Assembly (NCBI RefSeq): GCF_012516375.2
Contig: NZ_CP051204.2
Location: 1,054,001-1,118,000, forward strand
DNA length: 64,000 bases
Direction: 5' to 3'
Source of the DNA: Chitinophaga oryzae
GTDB lineage: Bacteria > Bacteroidota > Bacteroidia > Chitinophagales > Chitinophagaceae
The translations under genes were made by a program, and so were the position numbers. Below, piece by piece: positions 17,409-25,586 of the stretch (position 1 is the stretch's first letter; each line of letters opens with the position of its first letter). The notes beneath the pieces were generated by a model. It was given only the letters and a program-made list of their open reading frames with translations. It made no database searches and was not told where the DNA came from.

Positions 17409-17432
17409 CCGGAAGTGTTCCAGCACTTCCGG
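17409..17432 (+). terminator. hairpin between fecR and susC
   Basis: A perfect 9-bp stem (17409-17417 with 17424-17432) and 6-nt loop TTCCAG. There is no strong T-run after it. It could end the sigma/anti-sigma transcript or act as an attenuator before the SusC gene. A second small CCGG hairpin (17478-17493) follows. Confidence 0.55.
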
Positions 17433-17527
17433 CGGTCGTTTGGGTAACCCATGAAAATCGTTCCACGACTCTCGCTTCCGGCTTTTATACCGGGACAGGG
17501 CTTTTATTACCCAAACAATTCAAAAGT

Positions 17528-20500
17528 ATGCAATTTAGTTCTATTTGCAGGCGACCGGCCTATCAACCACGGTATATCGCCAAAATGCTACTGGCCATGA
17601 AATTATCAGCCATTATCTTACTATCAGCTTGTTTACAGGTCAGCGCAAGGGGCTACGCCCAGAACGTCTCTCTGTCCGAAAAAAATGCGCCGCTCGAAAA
17701 AGTCTTCCGTGCCATCGAAAAACAAACAGGGTATGTCTTCTTTTTCGATCACCGCCTGCTGGATAACGCCCGGCGTGTAACCGTAGAAGTGAAATCTGCT
17801 TCGCTGGAAAAAGTGCTGGAGCTGTGCCTCCGGCAGCAGTCCCTTACCTGGAGCATCGTTGGCCAGAATATCGTGATCGAACCGGCCGATAATAAAAAGA
17901 CCACCCCATTGGCCGCCCCGGTGCAGGAGCTGCCGGTCACCGGCCGCGTGACCGCCACCACAGGGGAGCCGCTGCCAGGCGCCACCGTAGTGGTCAAAGG
18001 CAGTAAGATTGGCGCCCAGACAGACGCCGATGGCGGTTTTAAACTGATGGCTCCTCATACCGCCGTTCTCGTGATCTCCTATATCGGCTACAAGCCACAG
18101 GAAGTGCCGGCCGCAGGTAAACAACCGCTGCTGATACGCCTCGAAGCCGATGTCAACAAAGCCAGTGAAGTAGTGGTGATCGGCTACGGTACCGCTAAAA
18201 AAAGCGACCTTACCGGCTCCGTATCCCAGATAAAATCCGCAGACATTACCGCACAGCCCAATACCAACATCATGCAGGCCCTGAGCGGCCGCGCTCCGGG
18301 CGTACGCGTCATGCAGAACAACGGCGCACCCGGCGGCGCCATCAGCGTGCGCATCCGCGGCATCAATTCCATCATGGGCGGCAACGAACCGCTGTATGTG
18401 ATCGACGGTTTTCCTTACAACGGCAATCCCACCTTTTTACAGCCTTCCGATATCGCCTCCATGGAAATCCTTAAAGATGCGTCTTCTACGGCCATCTACG
18501 GCTCCCGCGGAGCAAACGGCATCGTGATCATCACCACCAAAAGCGGCCGGAAAAAAGAAGCGACCAACGTGGAAGTCACCGCAGGATACACCATTCAGTC
18601 CGTCTCCAAAAAGATGAAGCTGATGAACGCGCAGCAATACGCTACGCTGTACAACGAACAAGCCGCCAACGACGGGCTGGCGCCGTATTTCACGAAAGGA
18701 CAGATCGATTCGTTCGGCCTGCATCCGGGCACCGACTGGCAGTCGCTCGTGATGCACAACGCGCCCATCTACAATACCAGCGCCACCGTGAGCGGCGGTA
18801 CCGACAAAACACGCTTCTCCCTCTCCGGCGGCATGTTCCTGCAGGACGGTATCGTCCGCAACAGCAATTATAAACGCTACTCTATCCGCGGCAGCGTGGA
18901 ACACGATATCAGTAAAATATTCAGCGTGTCTTATAACGCTACGTTAACACGCATGGATACACGCAGCCAGAATTCAAGCCTGGGCAACCGCGGCAGCGAC
19001 CTCATCTCAGCTATGCTGATGGCGCCGCCAACACTGACGCCCTACCTGCCCAATGGCGGCTACCGCCGCCTTACTACGGCCTATCCCTTTATCTCCAACG
19101 CGATCATCAACCCGATGATACCTATCTACGAGATATCGGACCGCCTCAAGGGCGACCGGGTATTTTCCAACGCCGCACTGACCATCAAGCCGTGGAAAGA
19201 CCTGTCCATCCGCATCTCCGGCGGTATCGACAACCTGAACGACCGGTCGGACTACTACGCGAACATTGAACCGTCCACCAACTCTGTTGGCTCCGCTACG
19301 GTGAGGACCGTCCAGTCCACCAGCCTGCTCAACGAGAACGTGCTGTACTACAATAAAAAAATCGGCGTGCATGGTATCAACGTCACCGCCGGCTTCACTT
19401 ACCAGGACTATGTGCGTACCTCGATGGACGGCTCCGGTATCGGCTTCCTCAGCGATGTGACAAATACCGGTTCCCTTGGCAGCGCCGGCACCCCCGGCGT
19501 TCCGGTCAGCAGCTACCAGAAGTGGGTACTGCTGTCTTACCTCGCAAGGGTCAACTACACTTTAATGGACAGGTATTTATTTACTGTCAGCGTACGCCGG
19601 GATGGCTCTTCCCGTTATTCTCCGGGCAACAAATGGAGTACCTTTCCTTCCGCCGCCATCGCCTGGAGAGCCATCGACGAGCCTTTCCTGAAAGGCTCCC
19701 GCGTTGTATCTGACCTGAAGGTGAGGGCCAGCTATGGCGCTACCGGCAGCGCTGCGGTAAGCCCCTATCAAACCATGAATCAACTGAAGCCCGGCAATAC
19801 CATCTTCGGAGACGCGCTGTACACCTCCATGGCGCCCGATATCGTACTGCCCGGCAATCTAAAATGGGAAACCACCTATCAGGCCGACTTTGGCGTGGAC
19901 GCTGCATTCTTCCGGGACAAGGTGCGCCTTACCGCCGACTTCTATCACAAAAGGACAAAGAACCTGCTGAATACCGTGCAGCTGCCCGCTTCCATGGGAT
20001 ACCGCACTACCCTGCAAAATGTGGGTGAGATGGAGAATAAAGGGATGGAGTTCGCTGTAGACGTAGAGGTGATGAAAAAAGCGGTTACCTGGAATGTGAA
20101 CGCCAATATCTCCTTTAACCGCAATAAAATTGTGAAGCTGTATGACGGACAGGATATTTTCGGTAACACCTTTTACACCGGTTCGCTGAATGATTATGTG
20201 AACCTGCTGCGGGAAGGACAACCTTTCGGTATCTTCTACGGCTATGTGGAAACCGGTTATACCGACAAAGGGAACCTGCAGTATGCTGATCTCAACAAAG
20301 ACGGAAAAATCAGCGCAGCTGATAAAACCTACATCGGTAATCCGAATCCTGATTTTACCTATGGCCTGAATTCCGTGACCAGCTATAAAGGATTTGAGTT
20401 GTCCGTCTTCATACAGGGTTCTCAGGGGAACGATATTTTTAATCTCAACAAAGCCGCCACCCTGGATTTAGGTATGGGGCTGAACCTGCCTGCCGATGTA

Positions 20501-20863
20501 GCCTATGATCACTGGACCCCGCAAAATACGCAGGCAAAGTATCCGAAGATCACCCGCACGCTGGCGGCTAATATGTCTACCCGTTTTGTGGAAGATGGTT
20601 CTTATCTGCGGTTTAAAAACATCCAGCTGGCGTATAACCTGCCGCTGGAGAAAATGAACGTGAAATGGTTTAAAAAGGCACAGGTGTACGTGAGCGGGCA
20701 AAACCTGATCACTTTTACCCGTTATTCCTGGTACGATCCGGAAGTGAACGCCTTTGGCTCGCTGGTGGCTCCCGGCGCACAGAGTTCCGTGAACCAGGGC
20801 ATTGACTATGCTACCTATCCCACCAATAAATCGGTGACATTTGGTATCAGATGTGGTTTTTGA
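17528..20863 (+). CDS. SusC/RagA-type TonB-dependent receptor with STN signalling domain
   Basis: A 1,111-residue outer-membrane transporter. Order: a long basic N-terminal leader and signal anchor (about 1-45, cleavage near RGYAQ), an STN domain (about 47-117, LSEKNAPLEKVFRAIEKQTGYVFFF) that contacts FecR, a carboxypeptidase-regulatory-like domain (about 137-206), the EVVVIGYGTAKKSDLTGSVS linker (about 213-233), a plug (with DASSTAIYGSRGANGIV) and a 22-stranded barrel ending in SVTFGIRCGF with a terminal Phe. The STN domain and the upstream sigma/anti-sigma pair mark it as a self-inducing receptor. SusD is next. The imported ligand, probably a glycan, is not identifiable: the operon contains no glycoside hydrolase. 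Confidence 0.96.
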   Translation: MQFSSICRRPAYQPRYIAKMLLAMKLSAIILLSACLQVSARGYAQNVSLSEKNAPLEKVFRAIEKQTGYVFFFDHRLLDNARRVTVEVKSASLEKVLELCLRQQSLTWSIVGQNIVIEPADNKKTTPLAAPVQELPVTGRVTATTGEPLPGATVVVKGSKIGAQTDADGGFKLMAPHTAVLVISYIGYKPQEVPAAGKQPLLIRLEADVNKASEVVVIGYGTAKKSDLTGSVSQIKSADITAQPNTNIMQALSGRAPGVRVMQNNGAPGGAISVRIRGINSIMGGNEPLYVIDGFPYNGNPTFLQPSDIASMEILKDASSTAIYGSRGANGIVIITTKSGRKKEATNVEVTAGYTIQSVSKKMKLMNAQQYATLYNEQAANDGLAPYFTKGQIDSFGLHPGTDWQSLVMHNAPIYNTSATVSGGTDKTRFSLSGGMFLQDGIVRNSNYKRYSIRGSVEHDISKIFSVSYNATLTRMDTRSQNSSLGNRGSDLISAMLMAPPTLTPYLPNGGYRRLTTAYPFISNAIINPMIPIYEISDRLKGDRVFSNAALTIKPWKDLSIRISGGIDNLNDRSDYYANIEPSTNSVGSATVRTVQSTSLLNENVLYYNKKIGVHGINVTAGFTYQDYVRTSMDGSGIGFLSDVTNTGSLGSAGTPGVPVSSYQKWVLLSYLARVNYTLMDRYLFTVSVRRDGSSRYSPGNKWSTFPSAAIAWRAIDEPFLKGSRVVSDLKVRASYGATGSAAVSPYQTMNQLKPGNTIFGDALYTSMAPDIVLPGNLKWETTYQADFGVDAAFFRDKVRLTADFYHKRTKNLLNTVQLPASMGYRTTLQNVGEMENKGMEFAVDVEVMKKAVTWNVNANISFNRNKIVKLYDGQDIFGNTFYTGSLNDYVNLLREGQPFGIFYGYVETGYTDKGNLQYADLNKDGKISAADKTYIGNPNPDFTYGLNSVTSYKGFELSVFIQGSQGNDIFNLNKAATLDLGMGLNLPADVAYDHWTPQNTQAKYPKITRTLAANMSTRFVEDGSYLRFKNIQLAYNLPLEKMNVKWFKKAQVYVSGQNLITFTRYSWYDPEVNAFGSLVAPGAQSSVNQGIDYATYPTNKSVTFGIRCGF

Positions 20864-20886
20864 TTTTCCAACATTCAATCTTTTTT

Positions 20887-22335
20887 ATGAAATATAGTAT
20901 TCTCATCATATTGTCAGTGCTGCTGTTTACCTCCTGCGAAAGATTGCTGGACGAAAAACCGCAGTCTGTCGCAGCTGAACAGTTTTATAATAACGCCGCG
21001 GAAGTGCAGGCCGGCCTGAACGCCATCTATACACCGATACGCGCGGGGGGTACAATGGGTGCGCTGTACCAGGTGCAGCAGGAAATTTATACCGAGTATA
21101 TGTATGGCCGTGGCAGCCACGCGCCGCTGAATGACTATGCCGGTCTGGATAATACCAATATTACCCGTATCGCTGATATGTGGGCTGCTTTTTATGAAGC
21201 CATCCGCAACGCCAATATTGTGATACTGAAAACGCCTGCCGGTAAAAATCTTACGGATGCCGAGAAAAGCAAATTTCTGGCAGAAGCCCGGTTTATGCGG
21301 GCGTTGCTGTATTTCCACCTGGTACGCAACTGGGCCGGTGTGCCCATTCGCAAGGAGCATAACATGGATTCCCTGAGCGTGCCACGAGGCAGCAGGGAAG
21401 CGGTATATCAGCTGATCACGGAAGACCTGCTGTTTGCCGAAGCCAATCTGCCGGACGCCGGCCGGCTGGTAGGCGCCCCTTCCAAATGGGCCGCCAAGAC
21501 GGTGCTGACGGACGTATATATGAACCTGAACGACTACCAGAAAGCGCGGGACAAGGCGCTGGAAGTGATACAGTCGGGTAAGTTTTCGCTGGTGAACGTG
21601 GTAGTGTCTTCCGATTTTGACAAACTGTTCGGCCCGGATATTATCACGACACCGGAAGAAATCTTTTACCTGAAGTTCTCGCGGCAGCCATCCGGACAAG
21701 GGTTTCAGTATCCGATATACGCCCATTATCCCGGCGCCGGTTATTATCCGCCGGGCGGTTATTATACCTTGTACAGCGATGCGGTCAACAATACCTTCGT
21801 AAAGAACTGGGATAAAAACGATCTGCGGTACGATTATAACTGGTACGTACAAACGTTCGGTCTCGGTCCCAGCACTATTCTCAATAAAAAATTCAGCGAC
21901 CGTACCACTACTACCGCCGCAGGAAACGATTACCCGATGTACCGCTACGCTGATCTGCTGCTGTTTTATGCGGAGTGCGACAGCCGCGTTAATAACGGGC
22001 CTACCACCGATGCGCTGGAGAAACTGAATATGATACACCGCCGTGCGTACGGCAGGAACCCGATGGTGGCGGATGCCGCAGTTGATTTTAAAATGGCGGA
22101 CTACGGCAGTTTACAGGCCTTTGTGGACAAGGTAGTACAGGAACGCGCCTATGAAGACTGCGGAGAGGGTAAGCACTGGCTGGACCTGAAGCGGCTGGGC
22201 ATTGCCAGGAGCGTGATCAAAGCCATGAAAGGCATCACGATGGCAGACAGACATTTACTGTGGCCGATCCCCACAACAGAATACAACTATAACAAAGCAA
22301 TTGATCCAATAAAAGACCAGAATCCCGGTTATTAA
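20887..22335 (+). CDS. SusD/RagB-type nutrient-binding lipoprotein
   Basis: A 482-residue surface lipoprotein that would cap the SusC barrel upstream and bind its ligand. The ATG at 20887 gives a clean lipoprotein signal, MKYSILIILSVLLFTSC, with acylated Cys17; the earlier in-frame ATG at 20851 lies in the SusC gene and is not signal-like. SusD features are DEKPQSVAAEQFYNNAAEVQAGLNAIY near the start, the FLAEARFMRALLYFHLVRNWAGVPI TPR block, PMYRYADLLLFYAEC in the middle, and GEGKHWLDLKRLG with LLWPIPTTEYNYNKAI at the end. It is separated from SusC by 23 nt and the next gene begins 1 nt after its stop, a tight operon. Confidence 0.95.
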   Translation: MKYSILIILSVLLFTSCERLLDEKPQSVAAEQFYNNAAEVQAGLNAIYTPIRAGGTMGALYQVQQEIYTEYMYGRGSHAPLNDYAGLDNTNITRIADMWAAFYEAIRNANIVILKTPAGKNLTDAEKSKFLAEARFMRALLYFHLVRNWAGVPIRKEHNMDSLSVPRGSREAVYQLITEDLLFAEANLPDAGRLVGAPSKWAAKTVLTDVYMNLNDYQKARDKALEVIQSGKFSLVNVVVSSDFDKLFGPDIITTPEEIFYLKFSRQPSGQGFQYPIYAHYPGAGYYPPGGYYTLYSDAVNNTFVKNWDKNDLRYDYNWYVQTFGLGPSTILNKKFSDRTTTTAAGNDYPMYRYADLLLFYAECDSRVNNGPTTDALEKLNMIHRRAYGRNPMVADAAVDFKMADYGSLQAFVDKVVQERAYEDCGEGKHWLDLKRLGIARSVIKAMKGITMADRHLLWPIPTTEYNYNKAIDPIKDQNPGY

Positions 22336-22336
22336 A

Positions 22337-24334
22337 ATGACGACTATGATCAGACAAATTAAATGGTGGCTGCTGGCCATTTGTTGCCCGTTGACCATAC
22401 TACCGGCTGCCTCACAGGCCGGCACGCCCAAAGAAGTGGATATTTGCGTATATGGCGGCACATCCGCCGGTATCATGGCGGCATATACCGCTAAGAAGCT
22501 GCATAAAACCGTATTGCTGATAGAGCCGGGCAAACATCTCGGCGGCCTGACCACCGGCGGCCTGGGCTACACGGATATCGGCAATAAATACGCGATCACC
22601 GGCCTGGCCCGCGATTTTTACCGCCGTATTGGCACGCACTACGGTAAGTTTGAACAATGGATTTTTGAACCGCATGTAGCTTCGCAGACATTCGACGGTT
22701 ACCTGAAAAACGCAAAGGTGGAAATATGGTATGATCACCAGCTGACCACCGTGAAAAAAGAGAATGGCTACATTCGGGAGATTACACTGGAAGGTCCTTC
22801 TCCCGTGGTAGTAAAGGCCCGCATGTTTATTGATTGTTCCTATGAAGGCGACCTGATGGCGAAAGCCGGTGTTTCGTATACCGTTGGCCGTGAGGCGAAC
22901 AGTACTTACCAGGAAACTTATAACGGAGTACAGTTGAGAGACAAGCACCAGTTCCCCGACGGGATAGATCCGTATAAAACACCGGGTAAGCCGGAGAGCG
23001 GGCTGCTGTGGGGCGTGAGCCCTGCGCCGCTGGCAGCGCAGGGCAGCGGCGACAAAAGCGTGCAGGCGTACAATTTCCGTATTTGTCTTACCAACCGTCC
23101 GGAGAATATGATTCCTATTACACAGCCGGAAGGTTATGACGCTTCCCGTTACGAGTTGTTGCTGCGTGTGCTGGAAAAAGCGCCGGCTAAGAGCCTGTGG
23201 GGGTTTCTGAAATTTGACCTGATGCCGAACGGTAAAACGGATATTAACAACAACGGTCCTTTTTCCACCGATATGATCGGGATGAACTATGACTATCCGG
23301 AGGCGGACGCAAAGAAGCGGAAAGAGATTATCCGTCAGCATGAACTGTACAACAAGGGGTTATTGTATTTCATCGGCCATGATCCGCGGATGCCGGAGCA
23401 GCTGCGCCGCGAGATGCTGCAGTGGGGCTATCCTAAAGATGAATATGTGAATAACGGGCACTGGTCTCCGCAGTTATATGTGCGCGAAGTGCGCCGTATG
23501 GTGGGTGAGTATGTGATGACGCAGGCCAATTGCCAGGGGCGCGCTACGGTGACCGATGGTGTGGGCATGGCGGCATATACCATGGATTCGCATAACTGTC
23601 AGCGGGTAGTGGTGAACGGTATGGTGAAGAATGAGGGAGATGTACAGATCGGCGGCTTTGGCCCCTATCCGATATCTTACCGGTCGCTGGTACCTAAGAC
23701 CGGCGAATGCGCCAACCTGCTGGTGCCGGTTTGTTTGTCTGCTTCTCATATTGCTTATGGTTCTATCCGGATGGAGCCGGTGTTTATGGTGCTGGCGCAA
23801 TCTGCCGCTACTGCCGCGGTGGTAGCCATCGACAGTAAGGTGCCCGTGCAGCAGGTAGCCGTGAAGAAGGTGCAGCAGCTGCTGGCAGCCAATCCGCTGG
23901 CCGACAACAGCACACCGGAAATACTGGTGGATAATGACGATGCGGCCCATGTGACGCTGAAAGGCGACTGGAAAAAAGAAACGCGCGGCAGCTATGGCCC
24001 GTCCCTGTACCTGGACGACAGCAAGGGCGGTTTGCCGAAATCTGCACGTTTTGTCCCCGAAATACAGCGGGAGGGCGAGTACCATATTTACAGTTATCTG
24101 CCCAAACTGGCCAGCCAGGCTACTGTGACCCATGTGCAGGTTTTTGACGGAAAGGAGCTGAAGCCGGTGAAGATAGAAACCGGGGCTGTTAAAGTGGAAG
24201 GACAGACTTCCGGTGAATGGGTGTCGCTGGGTACTTTCCGTTTGCCGAAAGGGAAAAAGGCTTATGTAGAGGTCAGCAACGAGCAGGCAGATGGTGCGGT
24301 AGTAGCGGATGCGCTGCTGTTCATCGCCCGATGA
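22337..24334 (+). CDS. exported FAD-dependent oxidoreductase
   Basis: A 665-residue protein of the FAD_oxidored (PF12831-like) group common in Bacteroidota glycan loci, often loosely labelled xanthan-lyase-related. It has a signal peptide (to about SQAG, residue 29), the dinucleotide-binding CVYGGTSAGIMAAYTAKKL (about 37-55) and LLIEPGKHLGGLTTGGLGYTD, and YEGDLMAKAGVSYTVGREAN (about 166-185). The C-terminal 130 residues form a beta-rich lyase-like or CBM-like tail with FVPEIQREGEYHIYSYLP. Coupling to SusD (1 nt between genes) suggests periplasmic oxidation of the imported substrate; this is inference, as no substrate is known. A strong terminator ends the operon. Confidence 0.88.
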   Translation: MTTMIRQIKWWLLAICCPLTILPAASQAGTPKEVDICVYGGTSAGIMAAYTAKKLHKTVLLIEPGKHLGGLTTGGLGYTDIGNKYAITGLARDFYRRIGTHYGKFEQWIFEPHVASQTFDGYLKNAKVEIWYDHQLTTVKKENGYIREITLEGPSPVVVKARMFIDCSYEGDLMAKAGVSYTVGREANSTYQETYNGVQLRDKHQFPDGIDPYKTPGKPESGLLWGVSPAPLAAQGSGDKSVQAYNFRICLTNRPENMIPITQPEGYDASRYELLLRVLEKAPAKSLWGFLKFDLMPNGKTDINNNGPFSTDMIGMNYDYPEADAKKRKEIIRQHELYNKGLLYFIGHDPRMPEQLRREMLQWGYPKDEYVNNGHWSPQLYVREVRRMVGEYVMTQANCQGRATVTDGVGMAAYTMDSHNCQRVVVNGMVKNEGDVQIGGFGPYPISYRSLVPKTGECANLLVPVCLSASHIAYGSIRMEPVFMVLAQSAATAAVVAIDSKVPVQQVAVKKVQQLLAANPLADNSTPEILVDNDDAAHVTLKGDWKKETRGSYGPSLYLDDSKGGLPKSARFVPEIQREGEYHIYSYLPKLASQATVTHVQVFDGKELKPVKIETGAVKVEGQTSGEWVSLGTFRLPKGKKAYVEVSNEQADGAVVADALLFIAR

Positions 24335-24383
24335 GTATTTTGTTATTTTATTATTTTGATATTTTGGTGTTGTGCTTAGGAAG

Positions 24384-24418
24384 AAGACCGCCTGGTTAAA
24401 CCGGGCGGTCTTTTTTTT
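24384..24418 (+). terminator. rho-independent terminator
   Basis: A 9-bp perfect outer stem (24384-24392 with 24404-24412), further pairing inside, followed by a run of eight T. It closes the sigma/SusC/SusD/FAD operon. Confidence 0.9.
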
Positions 24419-24500
24419 GAAAAATGGTCTTCCACAGCTGGCGGCCATCTCCCGGGAAAATAATTTTTAGAGGAAATATTATGCGATAGCCGGACGTTTT

Positions 24501-24525
24501 ATGCAGAAATCTGCATGAAATTGCA
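24501..24525. promoter_or_regulatory. phased TGCA repeats upstream of the deoR-family gene
   Basis: TGCA occurs at 24502, 24512 and 24522, exactly 10 bases apart, and 24501-24516 is also a 6-bp inverted repeat (ATGCAG, 4-nt gap, CTGCAT). The block lies just upstream of a TAnnTTTG -7 box. Helical phasing of short direct repeats is typical of DeoR-type operators, so autoregulation is plausible. Confidence 0.5.
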
Positions 24526-24529
24526 TTTT

Positions 24530-24537
24530 TATATTTG
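24530..24537 (+). promoter_or_regulatory. -7 box of the deoR-family gene
   Basis: TATATTTG fits TAnnTTTG. It lies five bases after the last phased TGCA and 47 nt before the chosen start at 24585. Confidence 0.45.
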
Positions 24538-24584
24538 TTTGAATGCGTTTTTTTGCCGAATTTAAGGCAAGAATAAAACTTCCT

Positions 24585-25331
24585 ATGCTGAAAAAGGAAC
24601 GTCAGGCATATATCTTACATCAGGTCAACCTACATAACAAGGTATTGTCGTCGCATCTGAGCGAGCAGATGGGGGTTTCGGAGGATACGATCCGCCGGGA
24701 CCTGGCGGCGCTGGCGCAGGAAGGGAAGATCCTCAAAGTGCACGGTGGCGGGTTGTCCAACTCATTTCACCAGGGGGCGGTGGCGCAGGATGTATATGCC
24801 ATAGAAGAGAAACGCATCATTGCGCAGAAGGCGGTGGAGCTGATCCATGACGGGATGTTCGTACTGACCACCGGCGGCACCACTATTCTGCAGCTGGCGC
24901 GGATATTACCGCCGGAGCTGCGGGCCACCTTTATCACCGTGAGTTTGCCGGCAGCTTTTGAATATGCCAATCATCCCAATATAGAAGTCATTGTGATCGG
25001 TGACAAGCTGGCGAAAAATTCGAAGATCACCGTTGGTGGTGAAGCGATCGCCAAAATAAGGGATATCCGGGCGGACCTGTGTTTTCTGGGCGTCAACGCC
25101 ATTGATGTGCAGGCGGGCCTTACGGACAACGACTGGGAAGTGGTGCAGGTAAAAAAGGCAATGGCCGCCACTGCCAGGAAAGTGGTTGCCATGTGTATAT
25201 CAGAGAAGGTGAATACCGCGGAGCACCTGAAAGTATGTAATGTAGAAGACATTGATATATTAATCACCGAGCTGCAGCCAAAATCGAAGAAGTTGCAGCC
25301 ATACAGTAATAAGGGAATAAAGATTTTATAG
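24585..25331 (+). CDS. DeoR/GlpR-family transcriptional regulator
   Basis: A 248-residue repressor-type protein. The N-terminal winged helix (about 1-57) contains the classic KERQAYILHQVNLHNKVLSSHLSEQMGVSEDTIRRDLAALAQEGKILKVHGG pattern. The DeoRC effector domain (about 75-230) has the TTGGTT phosphosugar loop and the LCFLGVNAID and GLTDNDWEVVQVKKAM blocks. Such regulators usually respond to a phosphorylated sugar. The ATG at 24585 places MLKKERQ at the usual family start; an earlier in-frame ATG (24543) adds an atypical tail. It stands alone between two SusC/SusD operons and could control either one or itself. Confidence 0.92.
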   Translation: MLKKERQAYILHQVNLHNKVLSSHLSEQMGVSEDTIRRDLAALAQEGKILKVHGGGLSNSFHQGAVAQDVYAIEEKRIIAQKAVELIHDGMFVLTTGGTTILQLARILPPELRATFITVSLPAAFEYANHPNIEVIVIGDKLAKNSKITVGGEAIAKIRDIRADLCFLGVNAIDVQAGLTDNDWEVVQVKKAMAATARKVVAMCISEKVNTAEHLKVCNVEDIDILITELQPKSKKLQPYSNKGIKIL

Positions 25332-25363
25332 GAGTCATTTTTATTATTTAGCTGTGTTTCAAC

Positions 25364-25388
25364 AAACAGCTCAACCGGGCTGTTTTAC
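25364..25388 (+). terminator. candidate terminator after the deoR-family gene
   Basis: A 7-bp perfect stem AAACAGC/GCTGTTT (25364-25370 with 25379-25385) with an 8-nt loop; the T-run is short. It lies about 30 nt after the stop codon. Confidence 0.5.
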
Positions 25389-25586
25389 AAGACAACCAAT
25401 GTGCAGAGGGATCGTTGTGGAAAACAAATTTCGGGAATGGCCGGTGCAGGCAGTATGACACCGTTCCGGTCTTAATTTTTCAACAGGCACAATAAGAGGA
25501 TTCAATAAGGCAATCAACCATTCAACAGTTGTTATGCGACTGTTTTAGGGCTTCCAACAACAGTAACCAACATTTAAAAATCACTT

